Part shown: positions 5,770-5,864 of the stretch, one piece after another | Layout: each line of letters begins with the position of its first letter | Numbering within the stretch: position 1 is the stretch's first letter | Source of the DNA: Alkanindiges sp. | GTDB lineage: Bacteria > Pseudomonadota > Gammaproteobacteria > Pseudomonadales > Moraxellaceae | Length of the DNA: 5,864 nt | Assembly: GCA_030152125.1 (NCBI GenBank) | Contig: JASLIR010000228.1 | Span: 1 to 5,864 of the forward strand | Direction of reading: 5' to 3' | Translations under genes and position numbers: made by a program | The notes under the pieces: model-generated | Told to the model about the DNA's origin: nothing | Databases searched by the model: none | Seen by the model: only the letters and a program-made list of their open reading frames with translations

Positions 5770-5811
5770 AAAAGCCGGAATGCATTGCTAACCAATGCTT
5801 CCGGCTTTTTT
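5770..5811 (+). terminator. rho-independent terminator of glnA
   Basis: AAAAGCCGGAA (5770-5780) pairs with TTCCGGCTTTT (5799-5809). After a single bulged T (5781), GCATTG (5782-5787) pairs with CAATGC (5793-5798) around a 5-nt loop. The stem ends in six Ts (5806-5811). The A-tract on the 5' side makes it potentially active in both directions. It isolates glnA from whatever lies to the right. Confidence 0.93.
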
Positions 5812-5864
5812 GTGTTTATGGCACTGTGCTTTTTTAGGCACCAGAAGCAGGCACTAAGTCCTTT

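Noticed and set aside
1..5864. Search for CRISPR arrays, tRNA or rRNA genes, transposases, phage or toxin-antitoxin genes
   Set aside because: No regularly spaced repeats, tRNA-like cloverleaf, terminal inverted repeats or mobile-element proteins were seen on either strand.

Overview
The window looks like chromosomal DNA from a proteobacterium, most likely a betaproteobacterium. A Methylophilaceae-type methylotroph is a guess from the overall look of the genes, not a demonstrated assignment. The evidence is a 469-residue type I-beta glutamine synthetase with the GlnE adenylylation motif, a FUSC / DUF1656 / HlyD efflux operon of Gram-negative type, and NtrC-like and sigma-54-like elements upstream of glnA.

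Layout, left to right. (1) 2-127, + strand: the last 41 codons of an EF-hand (calcium-binding) protein whose start lies outside the window. (2) 128-283: a convergent intergenic region with two hairpins, one a weak terminator candidate for the EF-hand gene and one a strong 12-bp stem between the converging genes. (3) 284-3701, - strand: an operon transcribed fusC-like > DUF1656 > hlyD-like. It encodes an inner-membrane efflux component, a small two-helix membrane protein and a periplasmic adaptor, resembling the AaeXAB aromatic-acid exporter and MdtNO. No outer-membrane channel gene and no regulator gene is next to it. (4) 3702-4321: a long, very AT-rich divergent intergenic region. It holds a candidate fusC promoter with an 18-bp inverted repeat in its spacer, several NtrC-like 17-mers, and a glnA promoter in which a sigma-70 -10 (TATAAT) overlaps a sigma-54-like GG-N10-GC element. 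The glnA leader carries a further GCACC-N5-GGTGC dyad. (5) 4322-5731, + strand: glnA. (6) 5732-5864: two hairpins after glnA, the second a textbook intrinsic terminator, then about 50 bp with no gene.

How the parts work together. glnA assimilates ammonium and appears to be under nitrogen control at transcription (NtrC/sigma-54, inferred) and after translation (adenylylation of Tyr397, inferred from the motif). The divergent efflux operon probably exports a small, perhaps aromatic or weak-acid, compound and would have to borrow a TolC/NodT-type channel encoded elsewhere.

I see no convincing previously undescribed system. The features most worth checking are the glnA control region, the operator-like repeat in the fusC promoter, and the shortened metal-ligand loop of GlnA.
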